Assembly (NCBI RefSeq): GCF_014764365.1
Contig: NZ_CP061718.1
Location: 930,001 to 994,000 of the forward strand
Direction: 5' to 3'
From: Roseococcus microcysteis
GTDB lineage: Bacteria > Pseudomonadota > Alphaproteobacteria > Acetobacterales > Acetobacteraceae
Length of the DNA stretch: 64,000 nt
Shown here: piece after piece, positions 36,543 through 45,592 of the stretch
Position numbering within the stretch: the first letter of the stretch is position 1
Layout of the letters: every line of letters starts with the position of its first letter
Notes under the pieces: model-generated
The model's input: only the letters and a program-made list of their open reading frames with translations
The model's database searches: none
What the model was told of the DNA's origin: nothing
Program-made: the position numbers and the translations under genes

Positions 36543-39041
36543 ATGCGCGATGTGATGATGGGGCTGCGCCTCGCGCGGCGCGAATTGCGCGGCGGGGCGC
36601 GGGGGCTGTGGCTGGTTCTGGCCTGCCTCGCCTTGGGCGTGGCCGCCATCGCGGCCGTGGGCACGCTGCGCGCGGGCATCCAGGCCGGGCTGCAGGCGGA
36701 TGGCGCGCGTATCCTGGGCGGCGACCTCGAAATCCGCGGCGGCTATCAGCCGGTGGATGCGGCCACCCTCGACTGGGTGCGGGCGCGGGGCGGCACCATC
36801 AGCGAGGTGCGGATGCTGCGGGCCATGCTGGTGGCCCCCTCGGGCGAGCGGAGCCTGGTGGAACTCAAGGCCGCCGATGGCCTCTACCCCCTTTTCGGCG
36901 AGCTGCGGCTGGACCCGGCGGCGCCCCTCACCGGCCCCATCGTCGTGGCCGAACCCGCCGTGGCCGACCGCCTGGGCCTGACGACCGGCGATGCGGTACG
37001 GCTGGGCGAGGCGCAGTTCACCTTCGCCGCGCGCATCACGGAGGAACCGGACCGCGTCGCCACCCCCACCGTCTTCGGGCCGCGCGCCATCATCCCGCTG
37101 GACCAACTCGCCGGCACGGGCCTTGCCCAGCCCGGCAGCCTGATCAGCCATGAATACCGCATCCGCCTGCCCGAGGGCGCCTCGGCCCGGGCCTTCGGCA
37201 ATGAGCTGCGCGCGGCTTTCCCCTCCGCCCCCTGGCGCGTGCGGCTCGCGGAACAGGCCGAGCCGGGGGTGAACCGCTTCCTCGACCGCGCGGCCTCCTT
37301 CCTGACGCTGGCGGGGCTGACGGCGCTTCTGGTGGGCGGCATCGGGGTCGCCACGGGCGTGCGCGCCTGGCTGGAGGCGCGGGCGCGGACCATCGCGACC
37401 CTTCGCTGCATGGGCGCGCCGAGCACGGCCATCTTCTCGGCCTATCTGTTCCAGGTGCTGGCGCTCTCCACCGTGGGCATCCTCTTTGGCCTGCTGGCCG
37501 GCTGGGGCCTCACCTTCCTCGCCGCGCAATTGCTGGCGGGCGCCCTGCCCGTGCCGCCCCGAATGGGCTTCTACCCGGCGCCGCTGGGGCTGGCCGCCCT
37601 CTACGGGCTGTTGACGGCGCTGACCTTCGCGCTCTGGCCGCTCGGCCGCGCGGGGCGCATCCCGGGCGCGGCCCTGTTCCGTGACATGTTCCGCACCGAG
37701 GCCCGCCGCCCCGGCTGGCGCGTCATGGCGCTGAACGCGCTGACGGCCGCCGCCCTGGTGGCGCTGGTCATCCTGACGGCCGAGCAGCCCTTCTTCGCCA
37801 TGGCCTTCTGCGCGGGTGCCGCGGTGGCGCTGGTGCTGTTCCGCTTGGGTGCGGCGGTGCTGATGTGGGGGGCGAAGCGCCTGTCGCATATCCGCCGGCC
37901 GGCCATCCGGCTGGGGCTCGCCAACCTGCACCGGCCCGGCGCGGCCACGCCCATCATGCTGGTCGCGCTAGGGCTGGGGCTGACCACGCTGGCCGCCATC
38001 GCGCAGATCGAGGGCAATCTCCGCGCCGCCATCGGCAATGAGATGCCCAACCGTGCGCCCAATTTCTTCTTCATTGACATCCAGCCCGACCAGGTGCGCG
38101 ACTTCGACCGGCTGGCGCGTGAAACCCCCGGCGTGGAGGAAGTCCGCCGCGTGGCCAGCCTGCGCGCGCGCATCAGCGCCGTGCGCGGCATCCCGGCCGA
38201 GGAATACCAGACCACCCCGGACACCGCCTGGGCGCTCCGCGGCGAGCGCGGCCTGACCTACACGGCGGAAATGCCCGAGGGCACGCGGCTGGTCGAAGGC
38301 CAGTGGTGGGCGCCCGACCATTCAGGGCCCACCCTGCTCTCCTTCGACGCCAATCTCGCGCGCGGCTGGGGCGTGGGCATCGGCGACACCATCACGGTGA
38401 ATGTGCTGGGGCGCGAGGTGGAAATGACCATCGCGAACCTGCGCCAGGTGGAATGGCGCAGCCTGGCCATGAACTTCACGCTGGTGGCCTCGCCCGGCCT
38501 GCTCTCGGCGGCCCCGCACACCCATATCGCCACGGTGCGCGGCGACCCGGCGCAGGACGGGCTGCTGCTGCGCCGGATTACCGACGCATTGCCCAATGTC
38601 TCGGGCGTGCGGGTGCGCGATGCGCTGGCCCAGGTGGCGGAGCTGCTGGGCCGAATCGCCACCGCGCTGACGGCCACGGGCTCCGTGACCTTGCTCGCCG
38701 GCGCCCTGGTGCTGGCGGGTGCCGTCGCCGCCGGGCAGCGCCGCCGCGTGCGCGAGGCGGTGGTGCTCAAGACCGTGGGCGCCACGCGCGGCCAGATCCG
38801 CCGGGCTTTCCTGGTGGAGTTCGGGGCGCTCGGCGCCTTCGCGGGGCTTCTGGCCGCCGCGGCCGGCACCGCGGCCGCTTGGGGCGTGGTCCGCGGAATC
38901 ATGCGGCAGGAATGGCTTTTTCTTCCTGGCACCCTGGCCTTGACGGTTCTGGGCTGCATGGCTCTGGTATTGGCCTTCGGCTATGCCGGCACCGCGCTGG
39001 CGCTGCGCGCCCGCCCTGGCCCCCTGCTGCGGAACGACTAG
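36543..39041 (+). CDS. ybbP: FtsX/MacB-type ABC transporter permease (YbbP-like)
   Basis: 832 residues with two FtsX permease halves. Membrane segments lie at about 20-40, 255-280, 305-335, 350-375, 400-440 and three near the C-terminus (700-820); large periplasmic loops come between helices 1 and 2 and in the second half (about 470-690). The motif SLVELKAADGLYPLFGEL in the first loop is typical of YbbP. Together with the ATPase it forms an exporter-like complex with no known substrate. The order tesA (divergent)-ybbA-ybbP is conserved from E. coli. Confidence 0.92.
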   Translation: MRDVMMGLRLARRELRGGARGLWLVLACLALGVAAIAAVGTLRAGIQAGLQADGARILGGDLEIRGGYQPVDAATLDWVRARGGTISEVRMLRAMLVAPSGERSLVELKAADGLYPLFGELRLDPAAPLTGPIVVAEPAVADRLGLTTGDAVRLGEAQFTFAARITEEPDRVATPTVFGPRAIIPLDQLAGTGLAQPGSLISHEYRIRLPEGASARAFGNELRAAFPSAPWRVRLAEQAEPGVNRFLDRAASFLTLAGLTALLVGGIGVATGVRAWLEARARTIATLRCMGAPSTAIFSAYLFQVLALSTVGILFGLLAGWGLTFLAAQLLAGALPVPPRMGFYPAPLGLAALYGLLTALTFALWPLGRAGRIPGAALFRDMFRTEARRPGWRVMALNALTAAALVALVILTAEQPFFAMAFCAGAAVALVLFRLGAAVLMWGAKRLSHIRRPAIRLGLANLHRPGAATPIMLVALGLGLTTLAAIAQIEGNLRAAIGNEMPNRAPNFFFIDIQPDQVRDFDRLARETPGVEEVRRVASLRARISAVRGIPAEEYQTTPDTAWALRGERGLTYTAEMPEGTRLVEGQWWAPDHSGPTLLSFDANLARGWGVGIGDTITVNVLGREVEMTIANLRQVEWRSLAMNFTLVASPGLLSAAPHTHIATVRGDPAQDGLLLRRITDALPNVSGVRVRDALAQVAELLGRIATALTATGSVTLLAGALVLAGAVAAGQRRRVREAVVLKTVGATRGQIRRAFLVEFGALGAFAGLLAAAAGTAAAWGVVRGIMRQEWLFLPGTLALTVLGCMALVLAFGYAGTALALRARPGPLLRND

Positions 39042-39084
39042 ACCGCACCGCAGCGTAACGAAGGGTTGAGGTCGTGAAATGGCG

Positions 39085-39115
39085 TTGAATTCGGATTACA
39101 GCCGGTCCATATAGC
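39085..39115 (+). promoter_or_regulatory. Candidate promoter of the Bax-inhibitor-1 gene
   Basis: TTGAAT (39085-39090) and TATAGC (39110-39115) with a 19-bp spacer lie 43 bp before the start codon, in a less GC-rich pocket of the 116-bp gap. The spacer is longer than optimal, so confidence is low. Confidence 0.35.
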
Positions 39116-39157
39116 GGCATGACGGGCAACGCCCGATTCAGGAGGACACTTTCACCC

Positions 39158-39946
39158 ATGGCACTCCAACCCCAATCTCGGTGGACTCAGCCGCAGCAAG
39201 GCTGGGGCCGCGCCGGCGCGCTCGATCAGGCGGTCCTCGACGAGGGGCTGCGCAGCTACATGCTCCGCGTCTACAACTGGATGGCGTCGGGCCTGCTGCT
39301 CACGGCCATCGTGGCCTATCTGATCGCGAGCACGCCTGCCGTCGCCGAACTCTTCTACACCACGGTCCGCACGCCGCGGGGGCTGGCCACCGCGCCGACC
39401 ATCCTGGGCTGGATCGCGATGTTCTCGCCGCTGGCCTTCGTCCTTGCCCTGTCGTTCGGCATCAACCGGATGAGCAAGACGACGGCCCAGGCGCTGTTCT
39501 GGGTGTTCGCGGCCGTGATGGGCGCGAGCATGTCGAACATCTTCGTCATCTACACCGCGTCCTCGATCGCGAGCACCTTCTTCGCCACCTCGGCGATGTT
39601 CGCGGCGATGAGTCTGATCGGCTACACGACGAAGCGTGACCTGACGAAGCTCGGCAGCTTCATGATGATGGGCCTCATCGGCATCATCATCGCGATGGTG
39701 GTGAACATCTTCATCGGCTCTCCGGCCATTGCCTTCGTCGTCTCGATCCTGGGCGTGATCATCTTCTGCGGCCTGACCATGTGGGACACGCAGCGGATCA
39801 AGAACGACTACATCGAGCACGCCTATGCCGAGGGCTCGGAGATGGCGGGCAAGCGCAGCGTGATGGATGCGCTGGGCCTCTACCTGAACTTCATCAACCT
39901 GTTCCAGTTCCTGCTGCAGTTCATGGGCATGCGGAACCAGGACTGA
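39158..39946 (+). CDS. Bax inhibitor-1/YccA family membrane protein
   Basis: 262 residues, seven predicted membrane segments beginning at about residue 40 (LRVYNWMASGLLLTAIVAY). The C-terminal helix (LYLNFINLFQFLLQF) and the MWDTQRIKNDY pair of Asp/Arg are characteristic; in Bacillus BsYetJ the paired Asp residues form a pH-sensitive calcium leak. ATG 39158 was chosen because AGGAGGA lies about 12 bp upstream; the frame extends 13 codons further. A strong terminator follows. Confidence 0.93.
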   Translation: MALQPQSRWTQPQQGWGRAGALDQAVLDEGLRSYMLRVYNWMASGLLLTAIVAYLIASTPAVAELFYTTVRTPRGLATAPTILGWIAMFSPLAFVLALSFGINRMSKTTAQALFWVFAAVMGASMSNIFVIYTASSIASTFFATSAMFAAMSLIGYTTKRDLTKLGSFMMMGLIGIIIAMVVNIFIGSPAIAFVVSILGVIIFCGLTMWDTQRIKNDYIEHAYAEGSEMAGKRSVMDALGLYLNFINLFQFLLQFMGMRNQD

Positions 39947-39969
39947 CCGGGAACCATTTCCGGAGGACC

Positions 39970-39999
39970 GGCCCGGCGGAGCGATCCGCCGGGCCTTTT
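39970..39999. terminator. Rho-independent terminator
   Basis: An 11-bp perfect GC-rich stem (39970-39980 with 39985-39995, loop GCGA) is followed by TTTT on the plus strand. It ends the Bax-inhibitor-1 transcript and lies just beyond the 3' end of the convergent mccA gene. Confidence 0.85.
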
Positions 40000-40004
40000 C
40001 ATGT

Positions 40005-41972
40005 TCAGGGGTCGGCCAGGGTGACGACCTCGGTGCCTTCCTCGATGGAATCACCCGCGGCGCAGCCCAGATGCGCCACCACCCCGTCGCGCGGGGCGGT
40101 GATCTTGATCTCGGTCTTCATGGCCTCCAGCACCGCCAGCAATTGCCCGCGCGTCACGGCATCGCCGGGCGCGACCAGCATCTGCACCACCCGGCCCGGG
40201 ATGGGCGCGGCAAGGCGGCTTTCCGAGGCGCCCCCCTCCTCGACCGGCGCATAGGGGTCGCGGCGATGCAGCCGCCAGGCTTCGCCGCCGAGGCGCAGCG
40301 TCACGCCATCCTCCTCGGGCTGGAGGGTGAAGGCGCTCAGCCGGTCGCCCTCGCCCAGGGCCAGGCGACCGTCTTGCAGGGTGATGGTGACGTGGCGGGG
40401 CGCTTCGCCCTCCACCTCCGCCTCGAAGCCATCTTCCCGCCAGCGCAGCACCACGCGGCGCGGGGCCACGCCGTCTTCCCAGAGGGAAACCGTCTCCGCC
40501 CCGCCCTGCAAGCGCCAGCCCGCGGCCTGGGCCCAGGGCGTGGCCGGCGCCGCACGCTGCCGCGCCAGCATGGCCTCGCCCGCCGCGGCCGCGATCAGCA
40601 CCTCGGGCGGCGCGGCTTCGGGCGCGGCCAGCAGCGCCTCGCCATGGCGGGCGATGAAGCCGGTGTCGAGTTCGGCGGCCCGCAGCGCCTCGGTGCCCAG
40701 CAGGCGGCGGAGGAAACGCAAATTGTTGCCGACCCCCTCCACCTCCAGCGCCGCCAGCGCCTGGGAGAGCCGCAGCAGCGCCGCCCCCCGGTCCGGCCCC
40801 CAGGCGATCAGCTTCGCGAGCATGGGGTCATAGAAGGGCGTCACGCTGTCGCCTTCCGTGAAGCCCGTGTCCATCCGCACATCGGCGCCGAGGCCGGGCA
40901 GCGACAGCTTGCGCAGTCGCCCGGTGGCGGGGCGGAAATTGTGCTCCGGCTCCTCGGCATAGAGGCGCACCTCCACCGCGTGGCCCTGCGGCGCGGGAGG
41001 CCAGGAGGCAGGCAGGTGTTCCCCGGCGGCCACGCGCAATTGCCACTCCACCAGGTCGAGGCCCGTCACCATCTCGGTGACCGGGTGTTCCACCTGCAGG
41101 CGGGTGTTCATCTCCAGGAAGAAGGCGTTCTCCCCCTCCACCACGAATTCCACCGTGCCGGCATTCACATAGCCCACGGCGGCGGCTGCGTTCACCGCGG
41201 CCTCGTGCAGGCGCGCGCGCAGCGCGTCCGAGAGCGCGGGGGCCGGCGCCTCCTCCAGCACCTTCTGGTGGCGGCGCTGGATGGAGCAGTCGCGCGTGTG
41301 CAAATGGACGATGCGGCCATGGGTGTCGCCCATGACCTGCACCTCCACATGGCGCGGCTTCGTCAGATACTTTTCGATCAGCACGCGATCGTCGCCGAAG
41401 GCGGCCAGCGCCTCTCGCCGCGCGCCTTCCAGTTCGCGCGCAAAGTCGGCGGCGTCATACACGGGGCGCATCCCCTTCCCGCCCCCGCCAGCGCTGGCCT
41501 TGATCAACACGGGGAAGCCGATGCGCTGTGCTTCGGCCGCCAGCAGCGCGTCGTCCTGGCCCTCACCGTGATATCCGGGCACGGTGGGCACGCCGGCCGC
41601 CACCATCAGCCGCTTGCTCTCCGCCTTGCTGCCCATGGCGCGGATGGCGTGGGGCGTGGGGCCGATGAAGGCGATGCCGGCCTGGGCGCAGGCCTCGGCG
41701 AATTCGGCATTCTCGGACAGGAAGCCATAGCCGGGGTGGATGGCCTCCGCGCTGCTCAGCCGCGCCACTTCCAGGATGGCCTCGGCGCGGAGGTAGCTTT
41801 CGCGCGCCGGGGCGGGTCCGATGAAATACGCCTCATCCGCCTCGCGCACATGCAGGGCGCGGCGGTCGGCCTCGCTGAAGACGGCGACGGTCGAAATGCC
41901 CATGCGCCGCGCGGTGCGCATGATGCGGGCGGCGATCTCGCCGCGATTGGCGATCAGGATCTTGCGGAACAT
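40005..41972 (-). CDS. mccA: Methylcrotonyl-CoA carboxylase biotin-containing alpha subunit
   Basis: 655 residues: biotin carboxylase domain (about 1-445: LIANRGEIAARI, KASAGGGGKGMR, EMNTRLQVEHPVTE), a linker/BT region and a C-terminal biotinyl domain whose Lys lies in VLEAMKTEIKI. The usual AMKM is AMKT here. Next to isovaleryl-CoA dehydrogenase and a beta subunit, it should carboxylate 3-methylcrotonyl-CoA in leucine breakdown. ATG 41970-41972 gives the standard MFRKILIANRGE; a GTG at 41979-41981 overlaps the mccB stop (GTGA) and is a possible start three codons earlier. Confidence 0.93.
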   Translation of the reverse strand: MFRKILIANRGEIAARIMRTARRMGISTVAVFSEADRRALHVREADEAYFIGPAPARESYLRAEAILEVARLSSAEAIHPGYGFLSENAEFAEACAQAGIAFIGPTPHAIRAMGSKAESKRLMVAAGVPTVPGYHGEGQDDALLAAEAQRIGFPVLIKASAGGGGKGMRPVYDAADFARELEGARREALAAFGDDRVLIEKYLTKPRHVEVQVMGDTHGRIVHLHTRDCSIQRRHQKVLEEAPAPALSDALRARLHEAAVNAAAAVGYVNAGTVEFVVEGENAFFLEMNTRLQVEHPVTEMVTGLDLVEWQLRVAAGEHLPASWPPAPQGHAVEVRLYAEEPEHNFRPATGRLRKLSLPGLGADVRMDTGFTEGDSVTPFYDPMLAKLIAWGPDRGAALLRLSQALAALEVEGVGNNLRFLRRLLGTEALRAAELDTGFIARHGEALLAAPEAAPPEVLIAAAAGEAMLARQRAAPATPWAQAAGWRLQGGAETVSLWEDGVAPRRVVLRWREDGFEAEVEGEAPRHVTITLQDGRLALGEGDRLSAFTLQPEEDGVTLRLGGEAWRLHRRDPYAPVEEGGASESRLAAPIPGRVVQMLVAPGDAVTRGQLLAVLEAMKTEIKITAPRDGVVAHLGCAAGDSIEEGTEVVTLADP

Positions 41973-41977
41973 GCGCG

Positions 41978-43579
41978 TCACATCCGGAACAGGCCGAACT
42001 TCGTCGGCGGTATGGGCGCGTGCAGCGCGGCGTTGAACGCAAGGCCCAGCACGTCACGCGTCATGGCCGGCGGGATGATGCCGTCATCCCAGAGGCGGGC
42101 GGTGGCGTAGTAGGGATCGCCCTCGCGCTCGTACTTCTCCCGGATGGGCGCCTTGAACGCCTCCTCTTCCTCGGCACTCCAGGCGCGGCCGGAGGCTTCG
42201 AGATTGTCCCGCCGCAGCGTGGCCAGCACGGAGGCCGCCTGCTCGCCCCCCATCACGCTGATGCGCGCATTGGGCCAGGTGAAGAGGAAGCGCGGGCTGT
42301 AGGCGCGACCGCACATGCCGTAATTGCCCGCGCCGAAGCTGCCGCCGATCAGCACCGTGATCTTGGGCACCTGGGCGGTGGCGACCGCCGTCACCAGCTT
42401 GGCGCCATCCTTGGCGATGCCGCCGCTCTCGTATTTGCGGCCCACCATGAAGCCCGAGATGTTCTGCAGGAACAGCAGCGGGATGCCGCGCTGGCAGCAC
42501 AGCTCGATGAAATGGGCGCCCTTCTGCGCGCTCTCGCTGAAGAGGATGCCGTTGTTCGCGATGATGCCGACCGGCATGCCCCAGATGCGCGCGAAACCGG
42601 TCACCAGAGTGGTGCCATAGCGCGGCTTGAACTCGTCCAGCACGGAGCCGTCCACGATGCGCGCGATCACCTCGCGCACCTCAAAGGGCGCGCGCACGTC
42701 GGAGGGGATCACGCCATTCAGCTCGGCAGGGTCATAGGCGGGCGCCTCGGGCGCGAAGGGCGGCGCGGGCGGGGCGGCGGCGTTGAGGTTGCCCACGATG
42801 CGCCGCATCAGCCCCAGCGCGTGCATGTCGTCCTGCGCCAGGTGGTCGGCCACGCCCGAGAGGCGCGTGTGGACATCGCCGCCGCCCAAATCCTCGGCAC
42901 TCACCACCTCGCCCGTCGCCGCCTTCACCAGCGGCGGGCCACCCAGAAAGATGGTGCCCTGGTTGCGGACGATCACGGCCTCGTCGCACATCGCCGGCAC
43001 ATAGGCGCCGCCCGCGGTGCAGGAGCCCATCACGGACGCGATCTGCGGGATGCCCGAAGCCGACATGTTCGCCTGGTTGAAGAAGATGCGGCCGAAATGC
43101 TCGCGGTCGGGGAAGATCTCGTCCTGGTTGGGCAGGTTGGCGCCGCCGCTGTCCACGAGATAGAGGCAGGGCAGCCGGTTCTGCTGCGCCACCTCCTGCG
43201 CGCGGAGGTGCTTCTTCACCGTCATGGGGTAGTAGCTGCCGCCCTTCACCGTGGCGTCATTGGCCACGATGACACACGCCCGACCGGCCACGGTGCCGAT
43301 GCCGGTGATGAGGCCGGCACCCGCGATCTCCTCGCCATACATCCCGTGCGCCGCCAGCGGCGAAAGCTCCAGGAAGGGCGCGCCAGGATCGAGCAGCCGC
43401 TCCACCCGCTGCCGCGGCAGCAGCTTGCCGCGCGCGACATGCCGGGCCCGGGCGGCCTCGGGCCCGCCCAGGGCGGCCCGCACCGTGCGCGCCGCGAGTT
43501 CGTCCAGCAATTCCTGGGTGCGCGCCGCCTGAGCGCGGAAGTCCTTCCCGCGCGTGTCGAGGCTGGAGGTGATACGCAT
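41978..43579 (-). CDS. mccB: Methylcrotonyl-CoA carboxylase beta subunit
   Basis: 533-residue carboxyltransferase with two crotonase-like halves. Recognisable are [53 protein letters not shown] and [18 protein letters not shown], which set 3-methylcrotonyl-CoA carboxylase apart from propionyl-CoA carboxylase. It transfers the carboxyl group from biotin to the substrate. It starts 2 bp after the ivd stop and overlaps or abuts mccA, so all three genes form one operon. Confidence 0.95.
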   Translation of the reverse strand: MRITSSLDTRGKDFRAQAARTQELLDELAARTVRAALGGPEAARARHVARGKLLPRQRVERLLDPGAPFLELSPLAAHGMYGEEIAGAGLITGIGTVAGRACVIVANDATVKGGSYYPMTVKKHLRAQEVAQQNRLPCLYLVDSGGANLPNQDEIFPDREHFGRIFFNQANMSASGIPQIASVMGSCTAGGAYVPAMCDEAVIVRNQGTIFLGGPPLVKAATGEVVSAEDLGGGDVHTRLSGVADHLAQDDMHALGLMRRIVGNLNAAAPPAPPFAPEAPAYDPAELNGVIPSDVRAPFEVREVIARIVDGSVLDEFKPRYGTTLVTGFARIWGMPVGIIANNGILFSESAQKGAHFIELCCQRGIPLLFLQNISGFMVGRKYESGGIAKDGAKLVTAVATAQVPKITVLIGGSFGAGNYGMCGRAYSPRFLFTWPNARISVMGGEQAASVLATLRRDNLEASGRAWSAEEEEAFKAPIREKYEREGDPYYATARLWDDGIIPPAMTRDVLGLAFNAALHAPIPPTKFGLFRM

Positions 43580-43581
43580 GG

Positions 43582-44757
43582 TCAGGCCGTCTCGCGAAAC
43601 AGCTCGCGCCCGATCAGCAGGCGGCGGATTTCGCTGGTGCCGGCGCCGATCTCGTAGAGCTTGGCATCCCGCAGCAGGCGCCCCGTCGGGTAGTCATTGA
43701 TGTAGCCATTGCCGCCCAGGATCTGGATGGCGTCGAGCGCGGCGCGCGTCGCCTCCTCGGCCGCGAAGAGGATGGCGCCGGCCGCATCCTTGCGCGTGGT
43801 CTGCCCGGCATCGCAGGCGCGCGCCACCGCATAGACATAGGCCCGCGCCGCGTTGAAGCGCGTGTACATGTCGGCCACCTTGCCCTGGATGAACTGGAAC
43901 TCGCCGATCGCCTGGCCGAACTGCTTGCGCTCATGGATGTAGGGCACGACCACATCCAGGCAGGCCTGCATGATGCCAAGCGGCCCGGCGGCCAGCACCA
44001 CGCGCTCATAGTCCAGGCCCGACATCAGCACCCGCACTCCGCCATTGACCTGGCCGAGCACGTTTTCCTCCGGCACCTCGCAATCCTCGAAGACCAGTTC
44101 GGAGGTGGGGGAGCCGCGCATGCCGAGCTTGTCCAGCTTCTGCGCCGGCGTGAAACCCTTGAAGCCACGCTCGATCAGGAAGGCGGTGATGCCCTTGGGG
44201 CCGGCTTCGGGGTCGGTCTTGGCGTAGACGATCAGCGTCTCGGCGTAATGCGCGTTGGTGATCCACATCTTCGTGCCGTTCAGCACGTAGCGGTCGCCGC
44301 GCTTCTCGGCGCGCAGCTTCATGGACACCACGTCCGACCCCGCCCCCGGCTCGCTCATGGCCAGCGCGCCCAAATGTTCGCCGCTGATCAGCTTGGGCAG
44401 GTAGCGCGCCTTCTGCGCGGGGGTGCCGTTGCGCTCGATCTGGTTCACGCAGAGGTTCGAATGCGCGCCATAGCTCAGCCCCACGCTGGCGCTCGCCCGG
44501 CTGATCTCCTCCACCGCCACGCAATGCGCGACATAGCCCATGCCGGCCCCGCCCCGCGCCTCGTCCACCGTGATGCCGTGCAGGCCGAGCGCGCCCATCT
44601 CGGGCCAGAGGTGGCGGGGGAACTCGTCCGTCCGGTCGATCTCGGCGGCCAGCGGCGCGACGCGCTCGGCGGCGAAGGCGCGCACCGTGTCGCGCAGCGC
44701 GTCAATCTCAGGCCCCAGGCCGAAATCCAGCGAGGGGAGGTGGGCGTTTCCGGACAT
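43582..44757 (-). CDS. ivd: Isovaleryl-CoA dehydrogenase
   Basis: 391-residue FAD acyl-CoA dehydrogenase. Oxidises isovaleryl-CoA to 3-methylcrotonyl-CoA, the step before MccAB. Motifs [54 protein letters not shown], and [29 protein letters not shown] split over the C-terminal helices; the catalytic Glu of the isovaleryl subfamily lies in [10 protein letters not shown]. First gene of the leucine-degradation operon; AAGGGA is upstream of the ATG. Methylglutaconyl-CoA hydratase and HMG-CoA lyase are not in the window. Confidence 0.95.
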   Translation of the reverse strand: MSGNAHLPSLDFGLGPEIDALRDTVRAFAAERVAPLAAEIDRTDEFPRHLWPEMGALGLHGITVDEARGGAGMGYVAHCVAVEEISRASASVGLSYGAHSNLCVNQIERNGTPAQKARYLPKLISGEHLGALAMSEPGAGSDVVSMKLRAEKRGDRYVLNGTKMWITNAHYAETLIVYAKTDPEAGPKGITAFLIERGFKGFTPAQKLDKLGMRGSPTSELVFEDCEVPEENVLGQVNGGVRVLMSGLDYERVVLAAGPLGIMQACLDVVVPYIHERKQFGQAIGEFQFIQGKVADMYTRFNAARAYVYAVARACDAGQTTRKDAAGAILFAAEEATRAALDAIQILGGNGYINDYPTGRLLRDAKLYEIGAGTSEIRRLLIGRELFRETA

Positions 44758-44798
44758 TTCGTTCCCTTCCTCGGAAGGGAGGCAGGCTAGCGCGGATT

Positions 44799-45560
44799 CT
44801 AGGCCGCCGGAACGCCCGATGCGCGCAGCCGCAGCGCCAGCGGCGGGTCGTCGGTCGCCATCGCGTCCACACCCAGGCGCAGGGCGCGGTGGATGGTGGG
44901 CGCATGGTTCGCCCCCCAGACGGAAAGCCGCAGCCCCTCGGCCCGCAGCGCGTCGCGCAGGGCGACATCGGACAGGCCCTCGGGCACGCCCAGCTCGGTC
45001 GCGCCGCAGCTGCGGCACATGGCCGCCGCGTCACGCGGGCGCATGCCGCGCAGCACGCGCCCCTCGGCCAGCCAGACGGTCTGGGCGAAGCCGCCAATGG
45101 CCGCGGCCTCGGCGACATTCGCCGCCTCGAAGCTCATGAAGACGGTGCGGGGGCGCATGCCGTGCTGGTCCACCACCGCGGCGCAGCGGGCGACCAGGCC
45201 CGGATAGGGCCGGCCCTGGGCATCGGCCTTCACCTCCAGCCGCAGCACCTGCCCGCCCCCATGGATCAGCCGCGCGGCGTGGGAGAGGTGCGGGATGGTC
45301 TCGCCCCCCGTGCCGCGCACGCGAAGCTGGGCCAGCGCCTCCCAGGACTGCGTCACGACCGGCCCCTGCCCGTCCGTCATGCGATCCAGCGTGGCGTCGT
45401 GCATGACCACCGGCTCGCCATCGGCCGAGGCATGGACATCCAGCTCCACCTGTTCGGTGGGCCACTTCAGCGCCTCGCGGATGGCGAGAAGGCTGTTCTC
45501 AGGCCAGAGGAAGGCACCGCCGCGGTGGCTGGCGATTTCGGGGAGGGTCAGGTTGTGCAT
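44799..45560 (-). CDS. Glycerophosphodiester phosphodiesterase
   Basis: 253 residues. GDPD motifs: [15 protein letters not shown] (His, catalytic Glu), [17 protein letters not shown] (metal-binding Glu/Asp, second His), LRLEVKAD and ATDDP near the end. Cleaves glycerophosphodiesters to glycerol-3-phosphate and an alcohol. No signal peptide, so the cytoplasmic UgpQ-like type. ATG 45558-45560 begins [14 protein letters not shown]; an in-frame upstream extension overlaps the neighbouring gene. It follows the flagellin-modification genes by 32 bp on the same strand. Confidence 0.9.
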   Translation of the reverse strand: MHNLTLPEIASHRGGAFLWPENSLLAIREALKWPTEQVELDVHASADGEPVVMHDATLDRMTDGQGPVVTQSWEALAQLRVRGTGGETIPHLSHAARLIHGGGQVLRLEVKADAQGRPYPGLVARCAAVVDQHGMRPRTVFMSFEAANVAEAAAIGGFAQTVWLAEGRVLRGMRPRDAAAMCRSCGATELGVPEGLSDVALRDALRAEGLRLSVWGANHAPTIHRALRLGVDAMATDDPPLALRLRASGVPAA

Positions 45561-45592
45561 GTCATATTGCTGGCCGGGAGGCGGCCAGGCCG

